21,793 nt of DNA, from NCBI GenBank assembly GCA_027620105.1, contig JAQCIA010000002.1, positions 1-21,793 of the forward strand, read 5' to 3'. A program made the position numbers and the translations under genes. Shown here piece after piece: positions 7,590 through 14,810 of this stretch. The DNA comes from Verrucomicrobiota bacterium. Its GTDB lineage: Bacteria; Verrucomicrobiota; Kiritimatiellia; UBA8416; JAIOPI01. The notes beneath the pieces are model-generated. The model ran no database searches. It was not told the DNA's origin and saw only the letters and a list, made by a program, of their open reading frames with translations. Each line of letters begins with the position of its first letter. The first letter of the stretch is position 1.

Positions 7590-8780
7590 ATGAAGACGTT
7601 TGAATACAGAGGCTTCGACACGGCCGGGCAAAGTTGCCGGGGACTCGTCGAGGCGTTGAATCCCAAAGATGCACGCGAGAAATTGGCGACTGGCGGGATC
7701 CTTGCGGAACGGTTGTCCCCGACCGGTCGCCCGCTGCGATTTCGCGCCGAGGCGCGGGCTAATTTCTATCGTGAGTTGATGGCCCTGTTGACGGCCGGCA
7801 TTCCGCTGGTGCGGGCCCTCGAGCTGTTGATCACGGCCGCGCGGCACACCACCACAGGCACACTGCTGGCTGGCGTACGGGATCGCGTACGTGAAGGGCG
7901 GTCGCTGGCCGATGCGCTGGCCGCCGTCGGCGCATCCGTGACGAAGCTTGAGCATGCCGTGATTCATGCGGGTGAACGCGCCGGGACGCTGGCAACCATG
8001 CTGGGACGGCTGGCGGATTTTCTGGATGATCAGGAACAACTGCGCGAACGCGTGCGACGGGCCTTGATTTACCCGAGCCTGGTCGTGGGGGTCGGTTTGT
8101 GTGTCGCCGTGGTGATGCTTGGCCTGCTCGTCCCCAAGACCGAATCCCTGCTGGCCGGCAGCGGGCAAAGTCTACCCATGCTGACGCAAGTCATGCTGGC
8201 ACTGGGGCGATTCATCATCCACTGGGGAGCCTTAGTCGTGATTGGTGCGGGTGCAGCCTGGTGGGGCTGGCGTCGGCGGATGTCGGGTGACGAGGCCTAT
8301 CGGCGGGATTGGAATGCGCGTCTCTTTCGCCTGCCCCTGTTGGGGCGGGGCTATGCGCAATTGTGCAGTTTACGGTTTACGCAGACGCTGGCCATTCTGC
8401 TGCGGGGCGGGGTGTCGCTGGTGGACGGCGTGTCCCTGGCTGGTCTGGCCACGGGCAGTCCCTGGCTGGCGCAGCTGGCCGCGCAGCAGTCCGAGGCGGT
8501 GCGCCACGGCGCCCGCCTTTCCGAAGCGCTCGGCCGCATCACGCCGCTGGCTGGCACGCTGCCCGGCTGGGTGCAGGTGGGCGAAGAGAGTGGGGATCTG
8601 GCCGGCATGCTGGAGCATGCGGCAACCCGAACGGCAGAGCATTGGGATCGCTACGTGAGCCGGGCGCTGGCGCTCATGGAACCACTCCTGATTCTTGCCA
8701 TCGGCTCCTTCGTGCTGCTGATCACACTTTCCGTGCTGTTGCCGGTGATGACGCTGAGCCGCGCCATGTCACCGACGTGA
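7590..8780 (+). CDS. gspF: Type II secretion inner-membrane platform protein GspF
   Basis: GspF (PilC/PulF family) is the polytopic inner-membrane protein that couples the ATPase to pseudopilus assembly. The 396-residue protein has the N-terminal FEYRGFDTAGQSCRGLVEA motif, then two repeated cytoplasmic GspF domains: FYRELMALLTAGIPLVRALE at about residues 60-80 and RFTQTLAILLRGGVSLVDGV at about 264-283. Each is followed by a GERAGTLATML or GEESGDLAGMLEH signature. Three membrane helices are visible: YPSLVVGVGLCVAVVMLGLL, then around ALVVIGAGAAWWG, and LLILAIGSFVLLITLSVLLP at the C-terminus. A 120-base gap with no clear gene separates it from gspE, and no good Shine-Dalgarno precedes 7590, so the start is the least certain part. 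No gspG-type pseudopilin follows; the next gene is convergent. Confidence 0.93.
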   Translation: MKTFEYRGFDTAGQSCRGLVEALNPKDAREKLATGGILAERLSPTGRPLRFRAEARANFYRELMALLTAGIPLVRALELLITAARHTTTGTLLAGVRDRVREGRSLADALAAVGASVTKLEHAVIHAGERAGTLATMLGRLADFLDDQEQLRERVRRALIYPSLVVGVGLCVAVVMLGLLVPKTESLLAGSGQSLPMLTQVMLALGRFIIHWGALVVIGAGAAWWGWRRRMSGDEAYRRDWNARLFRLPLLGRGYAQLCSLRFTQTLAILLRGGVSLVDGVSLAGLATGSPWLAQLAAQQSEAVRHGARLSEALGRITPLAGTLPGWVQVGEESGDLAGMLEHAATRTAEHWDRYVSRALALMEPLLILAIGSFVLLITLSVLLPVMTLSRAMSPT

Positions 8781-8808
8781 GCTTGCGCGGTTCGCACGCC
8801 ATCGCGAA

Positions 8809-9795
8809 TCAATTCACGACGCGAATCGGCACGTCGTAAGTTTCTTCTTCCGCATCCTGCCGTTTCACGCGGATGGTGACAGCCTTGCCGTCGAGGTCTT
8901 TGGAGAAATTCCGAAAAATCAGTTCAATCCGGTACATGTTTTCGTTCATGGGGTGGGATGAGGATTCAATCTCGCCAGGTGGGACGATGATTTCCAGCAG
9001 GGCCATGGGTTCCGGCGTGCGACTACGAATGACAATCTGCTGTGAGAAGGGGGCATCGGTTGGCAGCCGGCTGACGAGCGTCAGTTGGTTGGGGGCCACA
9101 GTGACGCCGCGGATTCGGGTCAACATCACGGGGATATCAATGCGCGGCTGTTTGGGCATGTCCGTGAGAACGCCGATGCTGCCTGACAAATACACGGATG
9201 AGTTGGCGTAATTCGTGATCGCGCTGATGTTGATCGTGTAGGAGCGTCCGGCGGTATTCTCGACAAAAGTGGCCGTGCAGAAATCCGCCTTGGTGGCGTC
9301 AACGCCGGTGACTGTGTACGCTTCCGGTGTATTAAACGTGATCTGCACATCGCTCCGTGCGTCGGGTGCCGCGGCGCTGATTTGCAGCATCACCTGCTGT
9401 GGACGGTAATCAATATCGCGCTGCACATGGCCCTTCATCTCCAAGCTGAACTGCGGAGTCTTGGGATCATTGGATTCAACATAGATGGTTTTGTGTTGAT
9501 CGCCCGTGCGCCCGGTGAGTGAAAGTTTTGCTGAGATTTCCACGGTACCGCCCGGGGGAACGTTGTTGGCCGCCGGTGTGGCGGTTGTACAGCCACAGGT
9601 CGCATGCACGCGGTTGATGATTAGTTCGGCGTCGCCGGCATTGCGGATGGCAAAGAGATGCGTGATGTCCTCCGTGCCGGGGACAGTTCCGAAATCGTAC
9701 ACGGGTACATCGCAAACGATGGTGGGGGCCAATTCCTGCGCATGGGTTGCGCCCGCCAGGGTTATCAATATCAGCCAGGCCAAAACATGTGGCAT
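8809..9795 (-). CDS. Secreted DUF1573 domain protein
   Basis: The product is 328 residues with a Sec signal peptide (MPHVLAWLILITLAGATHA). Residues about 30-125 are a DUF1573 domain, an Ig-like/ASPM-type beta sandwich: YDFGTVPGTEDITHLFAIRN, then HATCGCTTATPA with Cys67 and Cys69, then VPPGGTVEISAKLSLTGRTG and KTIYVESNDPKTPQ. The rest looks like two further beta-rich Ig-like segments with no motif I can name. The start has GAGGAG seven bases upstream on the minus strand. DUF1573 proteins are common in Bacteroidota and PVC bacteria; their role is unknown and the location is probably periplasmic or surface. It is convergent with gspF with only 28 bases between and no visible terminator. Confidence 0.85.
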   Translation of the reverse strand: MPHVLAWLILITLAGATHAQELAPTIVCDVPVYDFGTVPGTEDITHLFAIRNAGDAELIINRVHATCGCTTATPAANNVPPGGTVEISAKLSLTGRTGDQHKTIYVESNDPKTPQFSLEMKGHVQRDIDYRPQQVMLQISAAAPDARSDVQITFNTPEAYTVTGVDATKADFCTATFVENTAGRSYTINISAITNYANSSVYLSGSIGVLTDMPKQPRIDIPVMLTRIRGVTVAPNQLTLVSRLPTDAPFSQQIVIRSRTPEPMALLEIIVPPGEIESSSHPMNENMYRIELIFRNFSKDLDGKAVTIRVKRQDAEEETYDVPIRVVN

Positions 9796-10099
9796 CGCAT
9801 CACTCCTCGATATTCGACCGCAGCTTCCAAGAAATAAGTTTAAGCGAGGGAGGGGCGACTGTCAAACGAGGCGCACGTTCATCGCTCGTTATCGCGTCCT
9901 GGCTGTTGTTCGGTAGCGCGGTGAGCACATGTGGATCCGGATGGGGTGAGGGATGTTTACCCTTCCGAACAGCGCTGCTCGGGTGCCGCTGGCGAGCGGC
10001 CAATGCATCGCTGAAGGGCGTGAGGAAGGCCTGGTGTGTCTTTTGCCTTTTCGGTCGCGCGGGGGGGTGCTGTAATGCCCCCCGCAGACGAGATATCCC
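9796..10099. other. 304-base divergent intergenic region
   Basis: This lies between the DUF1573 gene (minus) and pabAB (plus). It should carry promoters for both. I see the DUF1573 Shine-Dalgarno near 9803-9808 and a strong GC hairpin beside pabAB, described separately. Frames open across it have no protein-like composition. I could not assign -35/-10 boxes. Confidence 0.5.
10059..10085 (+). promoter_or_regulatory. Hairpin in the pabAB leader
   Basis: GCGGGGGG (10059-10066) pairs perfectly with CCCCCCGC (10078-10085) around an 11-base loop. The stem ends 14 bases before the ATG at 10100. Between them is only a weak GACGAGA ribosome-binding sequence. The stem sits where it could affect ribosome loading. 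It lacks a T-tract, and no leader peptide rich in Trp or another amino acid is visible, so attenuation of the trp type is not supported. Confidence 0.4.
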
Positions 10100-12223
10100 A
10101 TGCGCACGCTGATCATCGACAATTACGATTCGTTCACATTTAACCTGTATGAAGCGCTGGCCTGTATCAATGGTGCGGAACCCATTGTCGTCCCCAACGA
10201 CGGCGTCACACTGGCTGAGATTCGCGCACGCGGGGTGGACAACATCGTCATCTCTCCGGGCCCCGGTCGTCCGGAACGGGTGGAGGATTTTGGTGTGTGC
10301 GGGGATGTCTTGCGGCAGATGGATCTGCCTGTTCTAGGAGTCTGTCTGGGGTGCCAGGGACTGGGGAGCGTCTTCGGTGCGCGGGTCGTGAACGCCCCCG
10401 AGCCGATGCACGGACGCGCGAGTGTGATCCTGCATGACGGCGACGAACTCTTTGCCGACATTCCGCAGGCGTTCACGGCGATTCGCTATCATTCGCTGGT
10501 TGTGGATGGGACCCTCCCGGCCTGCCTGCGCCGGATCGCCTGGACCGAAGACGGCATCGTCATGGGCCTACGGCACCGCGCGCGTCCCTTGTGGGGGGTG
10601 CAATTTCATCCGGAATCAATTGGTACGGAACAGGGCCATGCACTGCTGAAAAACTTCTGCCGACTCACGGCGGCCTTCCATGCCTTGCGTCCCGAGCGTC
10701 CGACCACAACGCACGGATTAAGGGCAAGCGGCGGGCAGGGTGGCCCCCGCCCCGTCGATTCCGATTGCAAACGCCCCCCGCGGGAGGGAGCAATCCCGCG
10801 GGCCCAGTTGCGGTGGCAGCGTGTGGCGTTGCCGGGAACGGCAGAAGATCTCTTTTGCGGATTGTATGGCGACGCGACACATGCCGTCTGGCTGGATAGC
10901 AGTCGCCCGGATCGAAAAAATGCGCGGTTCTCCTTCATGGGTGTCCCGGATACTCCCGGCGATATTTGGCGATATGATATCCGTGCGCGCTGCCTGCTGG
11001 CAGGCGATGGGACACGGCGCGGGGAGGGCTCGGTTGATCTATTTGCCGCGTTGCGCGCGGAACTTGCGGTGCGCCACTGCCCCGTCGCCGATCTGCCCTT
11101 CGATTTCCAGGGAGGACCGGTCGGCTACTTCGGGTACGAAATGAAGGCGGCCTGCGGCTATCGCGGTGCGCACGGTTCGCCGCATCCGGACGCGGCGTTC
11201 ATCTGGCTCGAACGCTTCCTGGCGGTCGACCACGCCGAATCGGTGGTGTATGCGGTCTGTATCGAACGGTCGGGTACGCACGCACCGTCGGACGCCTGGC
11301 TGAAGTTGATTGCGCAGAAAATAACCGATGTGAAACCAGCCCCGGCCATGCCCATTGCTGCGTTGGCTGGCGCGCCCATGGTGTCTGCGCGTCCTTCGCG
11401 ATCAGAGCCGCAGTACCGCCGTGATATCGCCGAATGCCAGCGCCTGATTCGCGAAGGTGAAAGTTACGAAATCTGCCTTACCGACACGTTGCACGTGGCC
11501 GAGCGCATTGATCCGCTTCGGTTGCACCGTCTGCTCCGGCGCAGCAATCCAGCCCCCTTCGCGGCATTGCTTCAGTTTCCAGATTTTGCGGTGGTGTCCT
11601 CATCGCCGGAGCGGTTCCTGCGGCTGGATCGTGATCGCGTGATCGAAACAAAGCCGATCAAGGGAACCTGTCGCCGAGGTGCCAATGCGGCCGAAGATGA
11701 GACACTGCGGGAAGCGTTGCAGCAAAGCGTCAAGACACGGGCTGAGAACTTGATGATTGTGGATCTCATGCGCAACGACCTGGGGATCGTTTGCACACCG
11801 GGCTCGGTGCAAGTGCCAGTGCTGATGCAGGTGGAGACGTTTGCGACCGTGCATCAACTGGTCAGCACGGTGCGGGGCAGGGTGCGGCCGGACGTGGATG
11901 CCGTTGCCTGTGTGCAGCAGACTTTCCCGGCCGGCTCGATGACTGGTGCGCCCAAGCGCCGCACCATGGAGATCCTCGACCGCCTGGAACAGGAAGCCCG
12001 CGGCATCTATTCCGGCGTGATCGGATATTTTGGGTACAACGGGACGGCGGAGTTTTCCGTGGTCATCCGCACCGCAGTGGTGGATGCGAGTCAGGTGACC
12101 GTGGGCACGGGCGGGGCCATTGTGGCGCTTTCCAGCGTGGAGGACGAGGTCGCCGAAATGACGCTCAAGGCGGACGTGCTGTTGCGCGTGATCGCCGCGG
12201 TGCGGCAACCGCAGCCCGCGTAA
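10100..12223 (+). CDS. pabB: Fused aminodeoxychorismate synthase PabA-PabB
   Basis: This enzyme makes 4-amino-4-deoxychorismate from chorismate and glutamine for folate synthesis. Residues 1-195 are a class I glutamine amidotransferase (PabA): LIIDNYDSFTFNLYEAL, SPGPGRPE, nucleophile Cys82 in GVCLGCQGLG, and the His170/Glu172 pair in VQFHPES. The usual His after GVCLG is Cys85. A linker of about 40 residues follows, coded by hairpin-rich DNA. Residues about 240-700 are the chorismate-binding PabB part: GGPVGYFGYEMK, ESYEICLTDTLH, SSSPERFLRL, KPIKGTCRRG, ENLMIVDLMRNDLG, FPAGSMTGAPKRR and YSGVIGYFGYNG. The PIKGT motif with Lys521 marks aminodeoxychorismate synthase, where anthranilate synthase has PIAGT. 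Single-chain PabAB is also known from Streptomyces and plants. No pabC is adjacent. Confidence 0.92.
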   Translation: MRTLIIDNYDSFTFNLYEALACINGAEPIVVPNDGVTLAEIRARGVDNIVISPGPGRPERVEDFGVCGDVLRQMDLPVLGVCLGCQGLGSVFGARVVNAPEPMHGRASVILHDGDELFADIPQAFTAIRYHSLVVDGTLPACLRRIAWTEDGIVMGLRHRARPLWGVQFHPESIGTEQGHALLKNFCRLTAAFHALRPERPTTTHGLRASGGQGGPRPVDSDCKRPPREGAIPRAQLRWQRVALPGTAEDLFCGLYGDATHAVWLDSSRPDRKNARFSFMGVPDTPGDIWRYDIRARCLLAGDGTRRGEGSVDLFAALRAELAVRHCPVADLPFDFQGGPVGYFGYEMKAACGYRGAHGSPHPDAAFIWLERFLAVDHAESVVYAVCIERSGTHAPSDAWLKLIAQKITDVKPAPAMPIAALAGAPMVSARPSRSEPQYRRDIAECQRLIREGESYEICLTDTLHVAERIDPLRLHRLLRRSNPAPFAALLQFPDFAVVSSSPERFLRLDRDRVIETKPIKGTCRRGANAAEDETLREALQQSVKTRAENLMIVDLMRNDLGIVCTPGSVQVPVLMQVETFATVHQLVSTVRGRVRPDVDAVACVQQTFPAGSMTGAPKRRTMEILDRLEQEARGIYSGVIGYFGYNGTAEFSVVIRTAVVDASQVTVGTGGAIVALSSVEDEVAEMTLKADVLLRVIAAVRQPQPA
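10730..10802. repeat. Two hairpins inside the PabA-PabB linker coding region
   Basis: Hairpin one: GGCGGG (10730-10735) and CCCGCC (10746-10751), six pairs. Hairpin two: CCCGCGGGA (10777-10785) and TCCCGCGGG (10794-10802), nine perfect pairs with an eight-base loop. Both lie in frame within the stretch coding the low-complexity linker (ASGGQGGPRP, KRPPREGAIPRAQ) between the two enzyme domains. The clustering suggests a palindromic element accepted at a tolerant site, but a GC-rich linker could also give it by chance. Confidence 0.45.
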
Positions 12224-12230
12224 CCGTCGG

Positions 12231-13543
12231 CTAGCGTGCGGCCTGGCGCCGGGTGGCCAGGTATCGCACCAATTCCGTGGCCATGGTGTTCGATTCCGTG
12301 TGCCGCGTTAACGCGTCTTTGTGCGAATGGGGGCCACACGATCAATCTGATCGCCAAGTCCGTACACGCTGAAGCCGGAGCCTGTGCCTTTGCCGCTAAG
12401 GCGGAATAGCGTCCCCGCGAGATAGCAGGTCGTGCGGGTGACCACGTAGTCCAGCGCTTGCCCGCCAAAAATGCCGGCGTTGCCTTCTTCGTCCTCGCCC
12501 CGGAAACCGCCATCCGCCATGGGGTCGCCCGAATCCAACATCTGCAGATCGAGGCAATGTTTGTGCACATTGGCGAGCACCCAGGGGGTCCAATCGTTGT
12601 TGGCGGCCTGGGCGATATCGAGCACGTTGTTTGCCTGAATTCCGAACGCGTTGTAGGGGCGCACGTGGGGCTCGTTCTTCATTGTCCATTCGCCATAGCG
12701 CACCATGGCATCGAGATACCTGGCGTCGCCGGTGAGCTTGTATGCCGCCAGGACGACGACGACGATGCCGTCATCACTGCGCAGGAGGTAGCGATCATTG
12801 CCATCGCCGAGTCCCCAGTGGTGGTTCAACGGCAGAGCTTCCATGGCGCGGATGTCCTGAATGGCGTAGATCCCGCCATCCTCGCGCTGGCAGGTGAGAA
12901 CGCGGTCGGCGGCATCCACGAGGATTTCCACGTAGCGGCCTTCGCCGGTGATGTTATAGCAGTGCCAGAGCGGGATTGCCGTGGCCTGGTGGACCGCGTC
13001 GATGGGAGCGCCGGGGTAATAGACTTGCTCGGGATAGTAAGACGCGTGGCGCGGCATGCCGACATCGCGGCGCCAGTTGCGTGCGATGAAGTCGCAGAAT
13101 GCGCGACCGCGGCGCAGGTAGTCAGGATTCCCGGTGCAGTGGTAGAGCATCAGCATGCCGGACGCCGCTTGCGCGCCGTTGAGTGCGCCGGCGAAATTTT
13201 CATGCGGGTAGCGCTCCGTGATGGCGCCACAGGTGATGCTGTAATAGGGGTCCAGCGGTTGCAGTGCGCGAATGTAGCGGGCGCCAAGTTCCGCCGCGTC
13301 CAGATAACGTTTGTCCCCGGTGATGTTGTAGGCGTCTGTGAGGACGAAGAGCGCACGTCCATGGGTCCAGTTGAGGCCGGGGACGTATTTCTTCTCCGGC
13401 ATGAAATAGGAATAGAGGAAGCGGCCGAGGTTGGCATCGCAGCCGATGAGGTTCTTCAACTGGGAGTTTACGAACCAATCGGCGGCGAGGAGAGCGCGGT
13501 CAAGAAACTGGGTGCGGACTTTTTCGGTCAGCGCGCTGCTCAT
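12231..13543 (-). CDS. Helical-repeat, six-hairpin glycosidase-like protein; C-terminus probably frameshifted
   Basis: The frame as given runs 13543 to 12308 (411 residues). Helix pairs recur with motifs such as FVLTDAYNITGDKRYLDAAE, MLMLYHCTGNPDYLRRGRAF, PLWHCYNITGEGRYVEILVD and VVLAAYKLTGDARYLDAMVR. This is the spacing of an (alpha/alpha)6 barrel as in GH88/GH105, AGE and GH127-like proteins. Trp, His, Asp and Tyr residues between helices (NWTHGRALF, NHHWGLGDGNDR) could line a sugar-binding cleft. No signal peptide is seen. I cannot name the family or substrate. After VAPI the frame gives RTKTR and stops, but adding one base in the G run at 12329-12333 opens a natural-looking tail (HSHKDALTRHTESNTMATEL onward) to a TAG at 12231-12233, hence the end given here. 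The start at 13543 has AGGAA about 13 bases upstream. Confidence 0.75.
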
Positions 13544-14060
13544 GATGTGCTATCCATTCCTGGTTAGGTAGCGAAAGCCCGCATGCTTGCGTATCGCTCG
13601 GATGGTGTCAAATGGGAAACCCGCAGGGGATCGAAACGACAGGGGAGAAGCCCAAAGTGATGCCGTCCGGCGGAGGCTGGCGTCCAGCTTGGGGCAATCG
13701 GCAGGACGGAGGAATTAAGAGAAGGGAAACTGCGGATGCAGGATGACGGGGGTGAAGCCGATGGTGGCGCCGGTGGTTACGTCGATGCGCTAGAGTTTTC
13801 AGGGCTGATCCGCCACGTAGAGGTGTTGAACGAGACCACCCATGTCGCTGGTTAGGGGGATCAATCCACCGGGGACGTTGACACCCTGGATCACGAGCCC
13901 CTTTTCGATCATCGCCACACGCGGTGCGGCGTCGACGTGTTGCGATTCCTGCAGGCGCGCCACGGTGTGGTGCATGCTGGTGGACAAGAAGAACATGCGG
14001 CGGCCGAGCCTACGGAGGAAGTCGGTCGCATCGGGTGGTGCGATTTGTTAGTCTGCCGCC
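13544..14060. other. 517-base region with no intact gene
   Basis: The part from 13544 to 13714 shows nothing I can support beyond the presumed promoter of the minus-strand helical-repeat gene. The part from 13715 to 14047 holds the minus-strand pseudogene listed separately. A plus-strand frame at 13842-14051 has poor composition and is taken as antisense to it. No repeat or RNA gene is visible. Confidence 0.5.
13715..14047 (-). pseudogene. Remnant of a beta-propeller-like gene with two in-frame stops
   Basis: On the minus strand a protein-like frame runs from 14047 (IAPPDATDFLRRLGRRMFFL) through HVDAAPRVAMIEKGLVIQGV and SDMGGLVQHLYVADQP. It meets a TGA at 13799-13801 and a TAG at 13790-13792, then continues in the same frame as RIDVTTGATIGFTPVILHPQ to a TAA at 13715-13717. 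LYVADQP-x-KL-x-RIDVTTGA matches the blade pattern of SMP-30/NHL/PQQ-type propellers (LYVADxxxxKLYRIDxxTG), so the stops appear to replace a residue before KL and a Tyr. At the 5' end a TAA at 14048-14050 and the yceH start at 14061 cut the gene off. Only ATG 13996 could start it. About 110 codons remain of what should be a longer protein. The exact family is unknown. Confidence 0.6.
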
Positions 14061-14732
14061 ATGTCAATTGAACTCAATCTGCCGCCACAGGAAGTGCGCG
14101 TGTTGGGGGCGCTTGTCGAGAAGAGCCTGACGACACCGGAGTACTATCCACTGACGCTCAATGCGCTCGTGGCGGCCTGCAACCAAAAATCCAATCGCGA
14201 ACCCAGCATGCTGATCGGCGAGAAGGACGTTGTGCGGGCGCTCGATGGTCTGCGTGAAAAAGCGCTCGCGTGGTCCGTGGCGCTGGCGGGCAGCCGGGTG
14301 CCCAAGTATCGCCATGCGGTGCCGGATGTGCTGCCCGTGACGCCGCTGGAGCTGGCCATCCTTGCGGAGCTGATGTTACGCGGTCCGCAAACGGTGGCAG
14401 AACTGCGCGCACATACGGCGCGGATGGTGGCATCATCGGATGTCGCGGAAATTGAGTCCGCGCTAACCTCCATGGCCGCACGGGCGGAAGGGGCGCTGGT
14501 GCATCGGATGGGGCGACAGACCGGTCAGCGCGGTGAGCGTTTTGCGCATGGCCTGTCTGGTGCGCCCGTGGAGGCGCCCGAACGTCTTGAGCCGCTGCCG
14601 GAATCGGCGCGTCTTGCTGTTGCGGAGGAGTCCGCGCGACTGGCCGCACTCGAGGGGCAGGTATTGGCGCTACAGGATGCGCTGGCGCAAATGCAGGCGC
14701 AACTCGCGGATTTTCGGCATCAATTCGAATAG
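14061..14732 (+). CDS. yceH: YceH family protein (DUF480/UPF0502)
   Basis: The product is 223 residues and clearly of the YceH family: LPPQEVRVLGALVEKSLTTP, then EYYPLTLNALVAACNQKSNR, EPSMLIGEKDVVRALDGL and LELAILAELMLRGPQTVAEL are near-consensus. Family structures show two winged-helix domains in tandem; here they cover about residues 1-165. The last 45 residues (ARLAVAEESARLAALEGQVL and onward) form a coiled coil of heptads, common in the family. The function is unknown; DNA binding is only suggested by the fold. No strong Shine-Dalgarno precedes the ATG at 14061. It is convergent with the glutamine synthetase gene. Confidence 0.92.
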   Translation: MSIELNLPPQEVRVLGALVEKSLTTPEYYPLTLNALVAACNQKSNREPSMLIGEKDVVRALDGLREKALAWSVALAGSRVPKYRHAVPDVLPVTPLELAILAELMLRGPQTVAELRAHTARMVASSDVAEIESALTSMAARAEGALVHRMGRQTGQRGERFAHGLSGAPVEAPERLEPLPESARLAVAEESARLAALEGQVLALQDALAQMQAQLADFRHQFE

Positions 14733-14745
14733 TGGGGCGGGGCTC

Positions 14746-14785
14746 AAAAAGTAACGCCCCGACGCAGGCTGTGCGTCAGGGCGTT
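14746..14785 (-). terminator. Intrinsic terminator of the glutamine synthetase gene
   Basis: Read on the minus strand, AACGCCC-T-GACGCA, loop CAGCC, TGCGTC-G-GGGCGTT forms a 14-position stem with a single mismatch. It is followed by ACTTTTT (T run at 14746-14750). It begins 25 bases after the stop of the type III glutamine synthetase. The T run is on the minus-strand 3' side only, so it serves that gene; on the plus strand no T-tract follows. Confidence 0.85.
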
Positions 14786-14810
14786 CTCGCGAGGCTTTGA
14801 ATGGAACGAA

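Noticed and set aside
7161..8168. 335-codon minus-strand open frame across the gspE-gspF junction
   Set aside because: Antisense to clear GspE and GspF motifs; composition (His, Gln, Arg rich) is typical of shadow frames.
9980..10099. trp-type attenuator upstream of pabAB
   Set aside because: No leader peptide with repeated Trp codons and no T-tract after the hairpin; the PIKGT motif also makes the enzyme a folate rather than tryptophan enzyme.
12458..13567. 369-codon plus-strand open frame over the helical-repeat gene
   Set aside because: It mirrors the minus-strand gene and lacks domain motifs, while the minus frame shows regular helix repeats.
13842..14051. Small plus-strand gene before yceH
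   Set aside because: Cys/Arg-rich shadow composition and it lies opposite the more protein-like pseudogene frame.
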